Assembly (NCBI RefSeq): GCF_019426345.1
Contig: NZ_JAHLLW010000017.1
Location: 1-64,000, forward strand
Direction of reading: 5' to 3'
Source of the DNA: Marinomonas lutimaris
GTDB lineage: Bacteria > Pseudomonadota > Gammaproteobacteria > Pseudomonadales > Marinomonadaceae
Length of the DNA: 64,000 nucleotides
In this document: piece by piece, positions 1 to 10,149 of the stretch
Layout: every line of letters begins with the position of its first letter
How positions within the stretch are numbered: position 1 is the stretch's first letter
Translations under genes and position numbers: made by a program
Notes under the pieces: generated by a model
Databases searched by the model: none
The model's input: the letters and a program-made list of their open reading frames with translations, nothing else
Told to the model about the DNA's origin: nothing

Positions 1-91
1 AAGAACCTCTCCCACGTGTGGGGCTCTTTATCAAAGACACGTATGTGTGAGTCCCGCAAGGAGATAAGCATCGTCAAGCTTTCAAAGAAAA

Positions 92-120
92 GAACCCCGC
101 CTTGCTTAACAGGACGGGGT
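92..120 (-). terminator. Probable terminator of the binding-protein gene
   Basis: An inverted repeat ACCCCG-CC / GG-A-CGGGGT closes a loop of about 10 bases with one bulged base. Read on the minus strand it is followed by a T-rich run (TTCTTTTCTTT), as expected for a Rho-independent terminator of the minus-strand gene that stops at 177. A second hairpin (AGCCCT 128-133 / AGGGCT 149-154) lies between it and the stop codon but has no T-run. The rest of 1-176 shows no gene. Confidence 0.5.
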
Positions 121-176
121 CGTTTGGAGCCCTGATAGCTATGCTGTTAGGGCTTGTTGGATATCAGGTAAGCATC

Positions 177-914
177 TTACTGCTGATTGAATTCCGTTAA
201 GATTTCGTCGTAACGTCCAGAAGCTTGAAGTGATATTAAGCCTTTATTAAAAGCATCACGAAGTTCTTCCGCGTTTGGTGCTGACTTTGCTATCAATAGG
301 TATAGATCATTTTCTTCTAGAGGGGGAAGAAGTATCTGTAGCTGGGAACCATCAATGCCTGCGGCTTTAGCTGCTTCTTTTGCGACGGCTAAACTGTCTG
401 CGTACAGCTGAACCTCATCAGAATCTAATGCTTTAATTGCATCAGAAACTTCTGCGTATTCTTTAAGGTTTGTAAATGGGAAGTTATCAAATGATTCTCC
501 GATTACAGTGCCTTTCAACTTTGCAATAGTGTACTGATCAAGCTCTTCAAATGAAGAATAATTAGTAAGAGGGAAGTCAGGCTTTTTGATTAAACCTGCT
601 AAAACCGTGTAGATGGGGATTGAAAAATAATATTCTTTCGCTCTTTCCTCGGAATAGTAGCCGCCGACAATAGCGTCTTTGTCACCGTTTTTTGCGTTGT
701 CCAATGCGTTTTGCCAGCCTGTGAATTCGATTGTAGAGTCATAACCTGATTCAGCAAGTGCTTCTTCTACAATAGCTGTAATGAAGCCGCCTTTCTCTAA
801 ACTTTCTGCATAGAATGGTGGCCAGTTCATTGTCGTTAGTTCTACTGTTTGGGCTTGTGCTGTAAGAGGGAGTGCAATAATTAAAGCTGAAAAGAACTTT
901 TGGACCTTTTTCAT
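177..914 (-). CDS. Periplasmic amino-acid-type substrate-binding protein (SBP_bac_3)
   Basis: This 245-residue protein begins with a Sec signal peptide (basic KK, hydrophobic core, cleavage near AQA-Q at residue 22). The mature part looks like a family 3 solute-binding protein of polar amino acid ABC uptake systems, with the typical 'MNWPPFY' start, a 'GWQNALDNAKNGDKDAIVGG' lobe-1 segment and a late lobe-2 'LYLLIAKS' strand. The start is supported by GAGG eight bases upstream. No permease or ATPase gene is adjacent, so it is either an orphan binding protein or part of a locus outside the window. Family assignment is secure; the ligand cannot be read from sequence. Confidence 0.8.
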   Translation of the reverse strand: MKKVQKFFSALIIALPLTAQAQTVELTTMNWPPFYAESLEKGGFITAIVEEALAESGYDSTIEFTGWQNALDNAKNGDKDAIVGGYYSEERAKEYYFSIPIYTVLAGLIKKPDFPLTNYSSFEELDQYTIAKLKGTVIGESFDNFPFTNLKEYAEVSDAIKALDSDEVQLYADSLAVAKEAAKAAGIDGSQLQILLPPLEENDLYLLIAKSAPNAEELRDAFNKGLISLQASGRYDEILTEFNQQ

Positions 915-1023
915 AAGAGTGCCTCTTTTGTATGATTTTAACTCATTCTATGCACATTTTTGATTATTCTATATACAGTTGTCGTGAATAGATAGAGGAT
1001 GGTCGTATTCACAGACAGACAAA

Positions 1024-1042
1024 AAAAATGATTATCACTCTA
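1024..1042. promoter_or_regulatory. Weak Fur-box-like site
   Basis: By eye, 13 of 19 positions match the classical Fur consensus, including an intact TGATTATCA core at 1029-1037. It lies about 110 bp upstream of the binding-protein gene, in the intergenic region shared with the ppk terminator. The match is only moderate and AT-rich sequence gives such matches by chance. Confidence 0.25.
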
Positions 1043-1114
1043 TTAAAGTGACAGTATGTGAAGGCTTGATAGTGTCGGTGTTTCGTAATACTTGGGGATA
1101 AACTCTATTTTTAT

Positions 1115-1146
1115 GCACAAAAAAGCCCAGTCTGATGCTGGGCTTT
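1115..1146 (-). terminator. Rho-independent terminator of ppk
   Basis: A 9-bp perfect stem AAAGCCCAG (1122-1130) / CTGGGCTTT (1138-1146) with a 7-base loop is followed on the minus strand by an unbroken T-run. It lies 23 bp past the ppk stop codon. Confidence 0.9.
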
Positions 1147-1168
1147 ATGTATATGAGCGCTTTGAGGA

Positions 1169-3388
1169 TTATCGAGTATTATCGGCTAATTCACTAAGTA
1201 ATGCTCGTTGTGCGCTGCGGTATTCGCCTTTTCTAGGTTTGGATAGCTGGTATGAGCCGTCGCTTTGTAAAATCCAGCTTTGCGTATTATCTGTTAGGTA
1301 ATATTCAAGTTCCTTTTTCACTCGGCGAGTCTGTTTATAATCCTGAAGAGGGAAGGCGACTTCAATGCGGTTGTTTAAGTTCCTGTCCATGCCATCAGCA
1401 CTAGATAGATAAACCTGTGGATTGCGGTTGTTATAGAAGTAATACACACGAGTGTGCTCTAGGAACCGTCCTATGATGCTTCGTACCCTAATATTAGACG
1501 ATATGCCTTTGATACCTGGACGTAATGTACAGATTCCACGAACAATTAAATCTATTTTTACGCCCGCTTGGGATGCTTTATAGAGTGATTGAACAAGTCT
1601 CTGCTCAGTTAAAGAGTTCACTTTAATGATGATGCGAGAAGGGTCACCATTGAGGGCATTTTCCGCTTCTCTATTAATCATTTCCAGCAAGCGATCGCGA
1701 AGGGTGAATGGAGCATGTAATAGTTTTTTGACCTTCAGTTCTTTGCTCATGCCAGTGAGTTGTTGGAATACGCGATGAACATCATCGCCAATCTCTTTAT
1801 CGCAGGTCATAAAACTATAGTCGGTGTAGAGGCGAGCATTACCTGCGTGATAGTTACCTGTGCCCAAGTGAACGTAACGAGTTAGGTCTGCGCCTTCTCT
1901 ACGGACGATTAGGATCATTTTGGCATGGGTTTTATGACGAACAACACCATAGACAACAATGGCACCAGCGTCCTGTAAGCGGCTTGCTAAGGCTAAGTTT
2001 TCTGCTTCATCAAAGCGAGCGCGTAATTCGATGACCACAGTGACTTCTTTGCCGTTACGAGCGGCCTCAACCAATGCATTGGCAATCGGCGAGCGAGACC
2101 CCGTTCTGTATAACGTCTGACGAATAGCGACAACGCTTGGATCTTTTGCTGCTTCGCTCAATAAATCAATAACAGGTGAAAAGCTCTCAAACGGATGCAT
2201 CAGCAGATAATCACGTTGGCGAATTGCCTCGAATAATCCACCAGAGCTAGCGAGTTTTCTTGGCAAACCTGGTGAAAAAGGAGGGTACATCAGGTCGGGA
2301 CGGTCAACGAGTTCTAGCACTGCCATAAGACGGCTAAGGTTTACAGGACCATCTATCCGATACAAATCTTGCTGTTCTAAATCAAATTGCTTAAGCAAAG
2401 AATCGACGATATGAAGTGGGCAGTTTTCGGCGATTTCTAATCGCACTGAGCTGCCGTAATGACGACTCTGTAACTCTGTGCGTAACGCACCAGCCAAGTC
2501 AACACCAATATCGTCGGAGTCTACTTCTAAATCGGCATTACGGGTAAGGCGGAATTGGAAACAGCCTTTGACTGTCATGCCTGGGAATAATTGATCAGCA
2601 TGGGCATGAATGATAGAAGAAAGAAAAACTAGATTATCTCCCCCTTCACAAACGTCATCTGGTAGTTTTACCAAGCGCGGTAGCGAGCTTGGTGCCGGAA
2701 CAATAGCAAGGCCATTTTCGCGGCCAAAGGCATCACGACCTTCCAGTTCAACAACAAAGTTGAAGGTCTTGTTCGCTAGTCTTGGGAACGGATGTGCCGG
2801 ATCGAGGCCGATAGGGCTGATGATGGGCAATACATTGTCACGGAAGTAGCGTTTTACCCAAGCGGCTTGTTTTTCATTCCATACAGTACGACGAATAAAC
2901 TTAACGTTTTCATTTGCCAGTTTGGGCAAAATAATGTCGTTGAGAATGCGGTATTGACGACGTACTAATTTATGAGCGTGTTCGCTAATTAAGCCAAGCA
3001 CTTTTTTAGGGTGCATGCCGTCAGGGCCATTCTTTTCACGGCTGTATTCTAATTGGCTTTTTAAACCTGCGACGCGTATTTCGAAGAATTCGTCCATGTT
3101 TGAGCTGAAGATACACAGAAACATCAGTCGGTTTAAAATTGGGTGGTTTTCATCCATGGCTTGTTCAAGAACGCGCGCGTTAAATTGTAAGTGACTTAAC
3201 TCGCGGTTGAAGTAGAGTTCTGGATCAGCTAGATCAATCTCTTCAGGTAGGCGCTCTTCAATCGCAACCTTATTGGGATCTTGTGGTTGTTCCGGAATGG
3301 GTTCTAAAACAAGCTCTGCGTCCAACTCTAAAGGAGGACTAGGAATGGTTTCTTTTTTATCTATTTCGTTCACCGACTGCTCAGACAT
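1169..3388 (-). CDS. ppk: Polyphosphate kinase 1
   Basis: This 739-residue protein is a full-length PPK1, which reversibly transfers the gamma-phosphate of ATP to inorganic polyphosphate. The N-terminal domain starts at 'ELYFNRELSHLQFNARVLEQA' (about residues 57-77) after a longer, acidic, proline-rich leader that most homologues lack. The 'VRHKTHAKMILIVRR' segment carries the phospholipase-D-like HxK motif that holds the phosphohistidine, and a second such block lies near the C-terminus ('RNLNNRIEVAFPL'). hemB lies immediately upstream on the same strand, as in pseudomonads, but ppx, often adjacent to ppk, is 10 kb away on the other strand here. Confidence 0.97.
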   Translation of the reverse strand: MSEQSVNEIDKKETIPSPPLELDAELVLEPIPEQPQDPNKVAIEERLPEEIDLADPELYFNRELSHLQFNARVLEQAMDENHPILNRLMFLCIFSSNMDEFFEIRVAGLKSQLEYSREKNGPDGMHPKKVLGLISEHAHKLVRRQYRILNDIILPKLANENVKFIRRTVWNEKQAAWVKRYFRDNVLPIISPIGLDPAHPFPRLANKTFNFVVELEGRDAFGRENGLAIVPAPSSLPRLVKLPDDVCEGGDNLVFLSSIIHAHADQLFPGMTVKGCFQFRLTRNADLEVDSDDIGVDLAGALRTELQSRHYGSSVRLEIAENCPLHIVDSLLKQFDLEQQDLYRIDGPVNLSRLMAVLELVDRPDLMYPPFSPGLPRKLASSGGLFEAIRQRDYLLMHPFESFSPVIDLLSEAAKDPSVVAIRQTLYRTGSRSPIANALVEAARNGKEVTVVIELRARFDEAENLALASRLQDAGAIVVYGVVRHKTHAKMILIVRREGADLTRYVHLGTGNYHAGNARLYTDYSFMTCDKEIGDDVHRVFQQLTGMSKELKVKKLLHAPFTLRDRLLEMINREAENALNGDPSRIIIKVNSLTEQRLVQSLYKASQAGVKIDLIVRGICTLRPGIKGISSNIRVRSIIGRFLEHTRVYYFYNNRNPQVYLSSADGMDRNLNNRIEVAFPLQDYKQTRRVKKELEYYLTDNTQSWILQSDGSYQLSKPRKGEYRSAQRALLSELADNTR

Positions 3389-3444
3389 GCGCTTTAATTC
3401 TCTCTAAATACCGTTTTATTGTGTTGTTGGTATCATTGTTCCTT

Positions 3445-3463
3445 TGCCTACAGTATGTAGGCA
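3445..3463. promoter_or_regulatory. Perfect 19-bp palindrome upstream of ppk
   Basis: TGCCTAC, a 5-base AGTAT spacer and GTAGGCA form a perfect inverted repeat 57 bp upstream of the ppk start codon and 71 bp past the hemB stop. There is no following T-run on either strand, so an operator for a dimeric regulator is more likely than a terminator. The cognate regulator is unknown, and it does not resemble a Pho box. Confidence 0.4.
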
Positions 3464-3533
3464 TATACTAACAAATTACACCAACGCAGCCTGCTGGTCA
3501 CCGATTCTGTGTGTTTATTTTTACTAAAAGCCG

Positions 3534-4565
<1,032 letters not shown>

Positions 4566-4678
4566 TTAGTATTGTTACAATATTAAGTCAGTGCCAGATT
4601 AAAAGCTTTGTGTTAAGACAAAACTTTACGGATTTATAGCACTTAGTCTTTGTTTATCCGTTCTTTTTTTGTTTGAGT

Positions 4679-6604
4679 TTAGATGAGTTGCGCTTCGGCT
4701 TCTTCCAATTCTTCTTGTGCCTCGAACCAAGCTTCTTCACTTTCCGCTTGAGCTTTTTTCCATTTCGCCTCGTCGCTTAACAAGCTTTGTAATTTTTCTC
4801 TTTGATCGGCTTCATAAAGACTGGAGTCAGCCATCGCTTCAGCAATGCGATCAAGGTGTTCTTGTGCTGCTTGAACCGCCTTTTCATACTTCTCGATCTG
4901 CTTGTGAAGCGGACGTAATTTTTCGCGCATTTCAGCGGCTTTACGTCGTTCTTCCTTGCGATCCACTTTATCGAGTTTGTCTCCTGCTAGCTCGCCTTTT
5001 TCAAGTTGTGCGGCGCTGGCTTGTCTTGCTTGTAACCATGCATGATAAGTCGGCAAGTCACCATCGAACGCTTGGATTTGATGGTCAGCAACAAGGTAAA
5101 ATTCATCGACGGTACTGTTAAGTAAATGTCTATCGTGAGATACCAATAAAATGGAGCCAGGGAACTCTTGCAAGGCTTCTGTTAATGCTTGACGCATTTC
5201 GATGTCTAAATGGTTAGTTGGCTCATCGAGTACCAATAAGTTTGGTTTGGTCCAAGAGATTAACGACAGGGCTAAACGCGCTTTTTCGCCGCCTGAAAAG
5301 CCTTTTACCGCACGCAATGCATCGTCACCAATAAACCCAAAGCCACCTAAATAACGACGAATATCGCTTTCAAGTACTTTTGGTGTGAGTCGTTGAATAT
5401 GCAGTAACGGCGAAGCTTCTAAGTCGAGGGCGCTGAGTTGATGCTGTGAGAAATAACCGATTTTTAGGTTTTCTCCCAAGATGCGATCACCAGCCAAAAT
5501 GCTGATTTCGCCAACAATGGATTTGATTAGAGTCGATTTACCTGCGCCATTCGGGCCAAGTAAACCAATGCGTTGCCCATCTCGAAGGGCAAAGTTGGTA
5601 TTACCAAGCTGAACGGTTTTTGCGCCAGATTCGGATGTGTAACCCAAATCAGCTTGTGATAAATTAACCAACAGCTGAGAGGTTTTTTCGGCAACCGGAA
5701 TCGTAAACTCAAATTGCGAGTCGATATGGGCTGGGCCGATAATTTCCATCTTTTCGAGCATTTTTAAGCGGCTCTGAGCTTGCTTGGCTTTATCGGCTTT
5801 ATAGCGAAAGCGGTCTACATACTGTTGTAGATGAGCGCGTTTCTCTTGTTGTTTTTCGTAGTTAGCTTGTTGTTGTGCCAAGTGTTCAGCGCGTTGGCGT
5901 TCGTAATCCGAGTAGTTACCTTTATAAAGCACCAATTGCTTTTGATAGAGATGAACTATGTGACTACAAATACCATCTAAAAAATCGCGGTCATGGGAAA
6001 TTAATAATAAGGTGCCGGGGTATTGGCGCAACCAGTTCTCCAGCCACATGACAGCGTCCAAATCCAAATGGTTGGTTGGCTCGTCGAGCAAGAGTACATC
6101 GGAAGGGCACATTAAAGCTTTGGCAAGGTTAAGGCGAATTCGCCAGCCACCAGAAAAGTCAGACACGGGTCTTTGCATGTCTGTCATTTTGAAGCCTAGA
6201 CCTTGAAGAAGTGTTTCGCCTCTTGATTGCGCCGTGTAGCCATGAGCGTTTTCATATTCACCTAACCAGCTGGCGTGAGCGTGATCGTCTCCGCTTGCTT
6301 GTGCTTTTGCAATATTTCGTTCTATTTCTCTGAGCCTGTCATCACCATCTAGGCAATAATCCAATGCGCTGCGTTGTGTTTCTTCCACTTCCTGAGCCAT
6401 AAAGGCTATACGTCGTTGCCCTGGTAAAACAACTTCGCCGGTGTCTGCATGTAGCTCGCCTTTGATCATGGCGAATAAGGAGGATTTGCCTGCGCCATTG
6501 GCACCAATGAGGCCGACTTTCTGGCCTTCAAAAATGGTGAGGCTGGCATCTTCAAGTAGGAACTGAGTGCCGCGCTGTAAACTAACTTCAGTAAATTGGA
6601 TCAT
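4679..6604 (-). CDS. yheS: ABC-F family ATPase, YheS type
   Basis: This 641-residue cytoplasmic protein has two ABC ATPase domains and no membrane segments. Domain 1 has Walker A 'GANGAGKS', signature 'FSGGWRIRLNLAKAL' and Walker B 'VLLLDEPTNHLD'. Domain 2 has 'GPNGAGKS', 'FSGGEKARLALSL' and 'LLVLDEPTNHLD'. Between them is the charged, helical ABC-F linker (about residues 240-285), and the C-terminal ~110 residues are a Lys/Glu-rich coiled coil. Domain order, length and motif wording closely match E. coli YheS. ABC-F proteins act on the ribosome; the precise role of YheS is not settled. The gene stands alone. Confidence 0.93.
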   Translation of the reverse strand: MIQFTEVSLQRGTQFLLEDASLTIFEGQKVGLIGANGAGKSSLFAMIKGELHADTGEVVLPGQRRIAFMAQEVEETQRSALDYCLDGDDRLREIERNIAKAQASGDDHAHASWLGEYENAHGYTAQSRGETLLQGLGFKMTDMQRPVSDFSGGWRIRLNLAKALMCPSDVLLLDEPTNHLDLDAVMWLENWLRQYPGTLLLISHDRDFLDGICSHIVHLYQKQLVLYKGNYSDYERQRAEHLAQQQANYEKQQEKRAHLQQYVDRFRYKADKAKQAQSRLKMLEKMEIIGPAHIDSQFEFTIPVAEKTSQLLVNLSQADLGYTSESGAKTVQLGNTNFALRDGQRIGLLGPNGAGKSTLIKSIVGEISILAGDRILGENLKIGYFSQHQLSALDLEASPLLHIQRLTPKVLESDIRRYLGGFGFIGDDALRAVKGFSGGEKARLALSLISWTKPNLLVLDEPTNHLDIEMRQALTEALQEFPGSILLVSHDRHLLNSTVDEFYLVADHQIQAFDGDLPTYHAWLQARQASAAQLEKGELAGDKLDKVDRKEERRKAAEMREKLRPLHKQIEKYEKAVQAAQEHLDRIAEAMADSSLYEADQREKLQSLLSDEAKWKKAQAESEEAWFEAQEELEEAEAQLI

Positions 6605-6862
6605 AAAAACTAGGAATCTCTTATCTCTAATTAATGAGAAATGATGTTGGCCGTTTTAATCGTCGTTTCAATAGAAAACGTAATGCTGAACATTTTAGAG
6701 TGCTGCTAGACTAAACGAAATAGCAAGCGTGCATATTCCCATTACATATCCCCAGTTAATGACGGTTTTAAAGTGGATGATTGATCAGCTCAAGGGTAAA
6801 ATGGCTGTAATATTAATTTGAATTCTTTTAGTCAGGCTTTGAGCCTGAACAAGGTGTGCTTT

Positions 6863-7738
6863 GTGAACAATGTAACCATCAATGAAATACAGCGTTTTTC
6901 CTTTGATAATAGTAATGTTCGTGGCGAACGAGTGTTACTGAATGACGCTTATCAAGAAATCATCAAACGTAAAGAATACCCTCTAGGGCTTGAAAAACTT
7001 CTTGGTGAGTTTGTTGCTGCGATTGCGCTATTAAGAGACATCGTCAAAATAGATGGAGTATTGTCTATTCAAGCCAAAGGCAACGGCTTTCTGTCGACCT
7101 TGATGACGGAATGTGACGAGCAGCAAAACCTTCGTGGTATTGCTCAATGGGATGACAACCAAGAAGTGCCTGAGATTATTTCTTTAAAAGATGTGCTTAA
7201 AGGCGGTTACTTGGCAATTACTATCCAACCACGTAATGGTCAGCGTTATCAAGGTATTGTAGAAATTGTTGGTGATACTTTGTCTGAATGCCTTGAGCAG
7301 TACTTCTCTCAGTCTGAACAGTTACCAAGTCGCGTTTGGTTGGCGGCTAATGGTGCACAATGTGGTGGTTTGTTTTTGCAGCGTTTGCCAGAAGAGCAGG
7401 CAAAAGAAGGCGACGAAGATGCTTGGGAACGTTTGACTCATTTAGCTTCTACCGTGAAAGAAGATGAATTACTTGGCCTTGAAACAGGCGAGTTGCTGCA
7501 TCGTTTGTACCACGAAGAAGAAGTTCGCTTGTACGATACAAAAGTAATGCAGTTTGGTTGTTCTTGTTCTCGTCAGCGTACTTTAGACGCTGTTATGTCT
7601 TTAGGCACTGAAGAGATTCGCGAGCTTCTTATCGAACAAGGTAGCGTGAAGGTCGACTGCCAGTTCTGTGCAGAAAAGTATGAATTTACTGAAGACGATT
7701 TGGTTGATTTACTGGGTGATCAAGCCAAAACCCATTAA
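6863..7738 (+). CDS. hslO: Hsp33 redox-regulated chaperonin
   Basis: I place the start at GTG 6863 because AAGGTG lies six bases upstream and the resulting 291-residue protein matches the usual Hsp33 length. A TTG at 6818 in the same frame would add 15 residues that homologues lack. The N-terminal core begins 'INEIQRFSFDNSNVRGE'. The C-terminal redox switch is present as 'CSC' in 'FGCSCSRQ' and 'CQFC' in 'VDCQFCAEKYEF', the four zinc-ligating cysteines that form disulfides on oxidation and unlock holdase activity. It is divergent from yheS and followed by a convergent CBS gene. I found no sigma-32 promoter. Confidence 0.96.
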   Translation: MNNVTINEIQRFSFDNSNVRGERVLLNDAYQEIIKRKEYPLGLEKLLGEFVAAIALLRDIVKIDGVLSIQAKGNGFLSTLMTECDEQQNLRGIAQWDDNQEVPEIISLKDVLKGGYLAITIQPRNGQRYQGIVEIVGDTLSECLEQYFSQSEQLPSRVWLAANGAQCGGLFLQRLPEEQAKEGDEDAWERLTHLASTVKEDELLGLETGELLHRLYHEEEVRLYDTKVMQFGCSCSRQRTLDAVMSLGTEEIRELLIEQGSVKVDCQFCAEKYEFTEDDLVDLLGDQAKTH

Positions 7739-7762
7739 TTTAAAATACAATAGACGCTAAAA

Positions 7763-8164
7763 CTAAAATGTGGCGTGATTGACAAGGTCACGCCACGAAA
7801 TAATACCAATGACATGATCTTCGTCGTCCGTCACTGGAAGACAGGAAATGTCTACTCGTTTTAGCCAAGCAACAATGTCTTCAATAGGCGTTTCTGCTTT
7901 GACCGCAATCGGTTGTCGTGTCATTACTTGATGGGCAGCTCGGTTTAACGTATCTAAGTCTCTAGGTTGCTCTGAAACGCTATCAATAAAAGGGCTGATT
8001 AGGCGCAACAGATCCCTATCTGAAATGATGCCAACCAGTTTGCCTTTTTCAACTACTGGTAGGTGATGAAAACCATTCGTTTCCATGATTTGTCTGACAT
8101 TAGGTAAGCGCTCATCCATTTCGACACAGATGACATTCTTCACCATGATATCTTGTGCTTTCAT
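7763..8164 (-). CDS. CBS-domain pair protein
   Basis: The protein is 133 residues with the start placed at ATG 8164, because AAGGAG sits seven bases upstream; the GTG at 8170 is too close to that site. It consists of two CBS motifs: 'AQDIMVKNVICVEMDERLPNVRQIM...GIISDRDLL' (residues 2-56) and 'VMTRQPIAVKAETPIEDIVAWLKR...GIISWRDLV' (about 76-130). Free-standing CBS pairs usually bind adenine nucleotides and act as energy sensors for partners. No partner is evident: hslO converges on it and mqo diverges from it. Confidence 0.85.
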   Translation of the reverse strand: MKAQDIMVKNVICVEMDERLPNVRQIMETNGFHHLPVVEKGKLVGIISDRDLLRLISPFIDSVSEQPRDLDTLNRAAHQVMTRQPIAVKAETPIEDIVAWLKRVDISCLPVTDDEDHVIGIISWRDLVNHATF

Positions 8165-8578
8165 AGGCACACTCCTTCAGTACATAAAATATAGAATTTA
8201 GTATATTTATACTGAACATTATTTTTTTAATATAACAGCGAAATCGAAGCATGTTTTTTCTTAATGTTGTTAACATCGTCTTTCTTGTCGCTAAAGTCAA
8301 TAAAATGAGCATTATCGTGAAAGTGCAAATGTGAATATATCTACATTCTTATACTAAGGTCTCAAGACATTATTTTTAAAATCCGTATAATTGATTTACA
8401 CCTGCTCAGAATCCCTTATTAAGCTGATTTTCTATGTACTTTCGGCATACGAGCAAAGGCGTTCTGATGAGAGGGTGGAGAAAGTAAAGTCGTGTGTTCT
8501 GACATACTGCTGCTGGTCAAAAGCCCTTTTTCTGCATCACTCTCAAATTCACAATTGGCTATGACACGGCGAAATCAT
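8165..8578. other. Intergenic region between the CBS gene and mqo
   Basis: This 414-bp stretch is AT-rich and must hold the divergent promoters of the CBS protein gene and mqo. I see no stable terminator, tRNA or convincing extra gene. In-frame extensions of mqo to GTG 8492 or ATG 8561 run into its right end but look less like the family. Confidence 0.5.
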
Positions 8579-10057
8579 ATGACCTCAAATTCTGTAGACG
8601 TTTTACTAGTCGGGGGTGGTGCCATGAGTACTACCCTAGGAGTGTTACTAAAGCAACTGGACCCTAGCATGACCATATTAATGGTTGAGCGTTTAGGGAG
8701 TATTGCAAAGGAAAGTACCGATGGCTGGAATAATGCTGGTACGGGCCATGCTGCATACTGCGAACTTAATTATACTTCTGAAAATACTGATGGCTCTGTC
8801 AATATTGATAAAGCTGTCACTATTAACGCTGCCTTTGAAATCAGTCTTCAGTTTTGGTCTTATCTTGTAAAACAAGGTTTGATGCCAGCGCCTCAGGAGT
8901 TTATTCATCGTGTGCCACATCAAAGTTTTGTATGGGGGCAGCGTAACGTCGACATGCTAAAAGCTCGCCATGCTGCAATGAGTGCACATCCTGCTTTTAG
9001 AGAAATGCAATATACGGAAGACCGTGAAAAAATGAGAGAATGGATGCCTCTTATTATGAATAACCGTAATGACAGTGAACCACTTGCTGCAACACGTGTT
9101 GAACATGGTGCTGATGTAAACTTTGGTGCTATTGCTCGTAATATGAGTAAGCATTTAGAAGGCTTGGACAACTTCGAGTTAAACCTTAATTGTGAAGTTA
9201 AAGATTTACAAAAACGATCTGACGGCCGCTGGGACGTTGAGATTGAGCAGAATGGCGCTCGCAAAACCATCGACGCAAAATTTGTCTTCCTAGGTGCTGG
9301 CGGTGGTGCTTTGCCTTTGTTGCAAAAAGCAGAAGTGCAGGAAGGCAAAGGTTTTGGTGGTTTCCCTGTTAGCGGTCAGTGGCTAGTGTGTGAAAAACCG
9401 GAATTGGTTGAACAGCATTTTGCCAAAGTCTATGGCGCTGCGCCTATTGGTGCACCACCTATGTCTGTACCGCACTTGGATACGCGTATCATTGATGGCA
9501 AAAAAGCTATCTTGTTTGGTCCATTTGCTGGCTTTACGACGAAATTTCTAAAAACAGGTTCATTTTTTGATTTGCCGAAGAGTGTTCGCTTCGACAATAT
9601 CAAACCAATGTTAAGCGTTGGTAAAAACAACATGGACCTGACTCGCTACTTGATTAGTGAAGTTATGCAATCTCATAAAGACCGCTGTAACTCATTGCGT
9701 CAGTTTTTTCCTGATGCAAAGGATGAAGATTGGGAGCTTGCGTACGCTGGGCAACGAGTTCAGATCATTAAGAAAGACGAGAAACTAGGCGGTAAGCTAG
9801 AATTCGGAACCGAAGCAATTACGACTCAAGATGGTTCTCTTGCCGCTTTGTTAGGTGCTTCTCCTGGAGCTTCAACAACAGTGAATACCATGATTGGTAT
9901 TCTAGAACGTTGTTTCCCTGAGCGTGTCGAGTCGCCTGAATGGCAAGCGAAAATGAAAGAAATGGTGCCTTCTTACGGTGAATCATTGGTAGAAAATACC
10001 GACTTACTTCTTTCTATTCGAGCGAACACATTAGAGACTCTAAAATTAAAGCCTTAA
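8579..10057 (+). CDS. mqo: Malate:quinone oxidoreductase
   Basis: This FAD-dependent peripheral membrane enzyme oxidises malate to oxaloacetate and passes electrons to quinone. The FAD dinucleotide fold is 'VDVLLVGGGAMSTTLG' at the N-terminus, and family hallmarks follow: 'NNAGTGHAAYCELNYT', 'PHQSFVWG', 'GAPPMSVPHLDTR', 'VLFGPFA' equivalents and 'LLGASPGASTT'. I chose ATG 8579 (492 residues) because the conserved sequence begins six residues later; ATG 8561 and GTG 8492 are alternatives, and no strong ribosome site decides between them. A terminator follows at 10088. It may replace or complement the NAD-linked malate dehydrogenase. Confidence 0.96.
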   Translation: MTSNSVDVLLVGGGAMSTTLGVLLKQLDPSMTILMVERLGSIAKESTDGWNNAGTGHAAYCELNYTSENTDGSVNIDKAVTINAAFEISLQFWSYLVKQGLMPAPQEFIHRVPHQSFVWGQRNVDMLKARHAAMSAHPAFREMQYTEDREKMREWMPLIMNNRNDSEPLAATRVEHGADVNFGAIARNMSKHLEGLDNFELNLNCEVKDLQKRSDGRWDVEIEQNGARKTIDAKFVFLGAGGGALPLLQKAEVQEGKGFGGFPVSGQWLVCEKPELVEQHFAKVYGAAPIGAPPMSVPHLDTRIIDGKKAILFGPFAGFTTKFLKTGSFFDLPKSVRFDNIKPMLSVGKNNMDLTRYLISEVMQSHKDRCNSLRQFFPDAKDEDWELAYAGQRVQIIKKDEKLGGKLEFGTEAITTQDGSLAALLGASPGASTTVNTMIGILERCFPERVESPEWQAKMKEMVPSYGESLVENTDLLLSIRANTLETLKLKP

Positions 10058-10087
10058 CGTAACTTACCTTGATAGAATACATTTTTC

Positions 10088-10113
10088 AAAAGCTGGGAAT
10101 CCCCAGCTTTTTT
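10088..10113 (+). terminator. Rho-independent terminator of mqo
   Basis: A perfect stem AAAAGCTGGG / CCCAGCTTTT with the tetraloop AATC is followed by more T residues. It lies 31 bp past the mqo stop. Confidence 0.9.
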
Positions 10114-10149
10114 GTAGATTAAATTAATACCACCATTGTGAGATTGAAT

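Noticed and set aside
4628..4670. Plus-strand terminator-like element between hemB and yheS
   Set aside because: ACGGAT/ATCCGT with a 22-base loop followed by seven T exists, but the stem is short and no plus-strand gene reads into it.
6605..6862. Sigma-32 promoter upstream of hslO
   Set aside because: A CCCCAG is present near 6750 but no CTTGAA lies at the required distance.
8492..8578. Extended N-terminus of mqo, possibly a signal sequence
   Set aside because: The extension is not hydrophobic enough for export, and the conserved domain starts six residues after ATG 8579.
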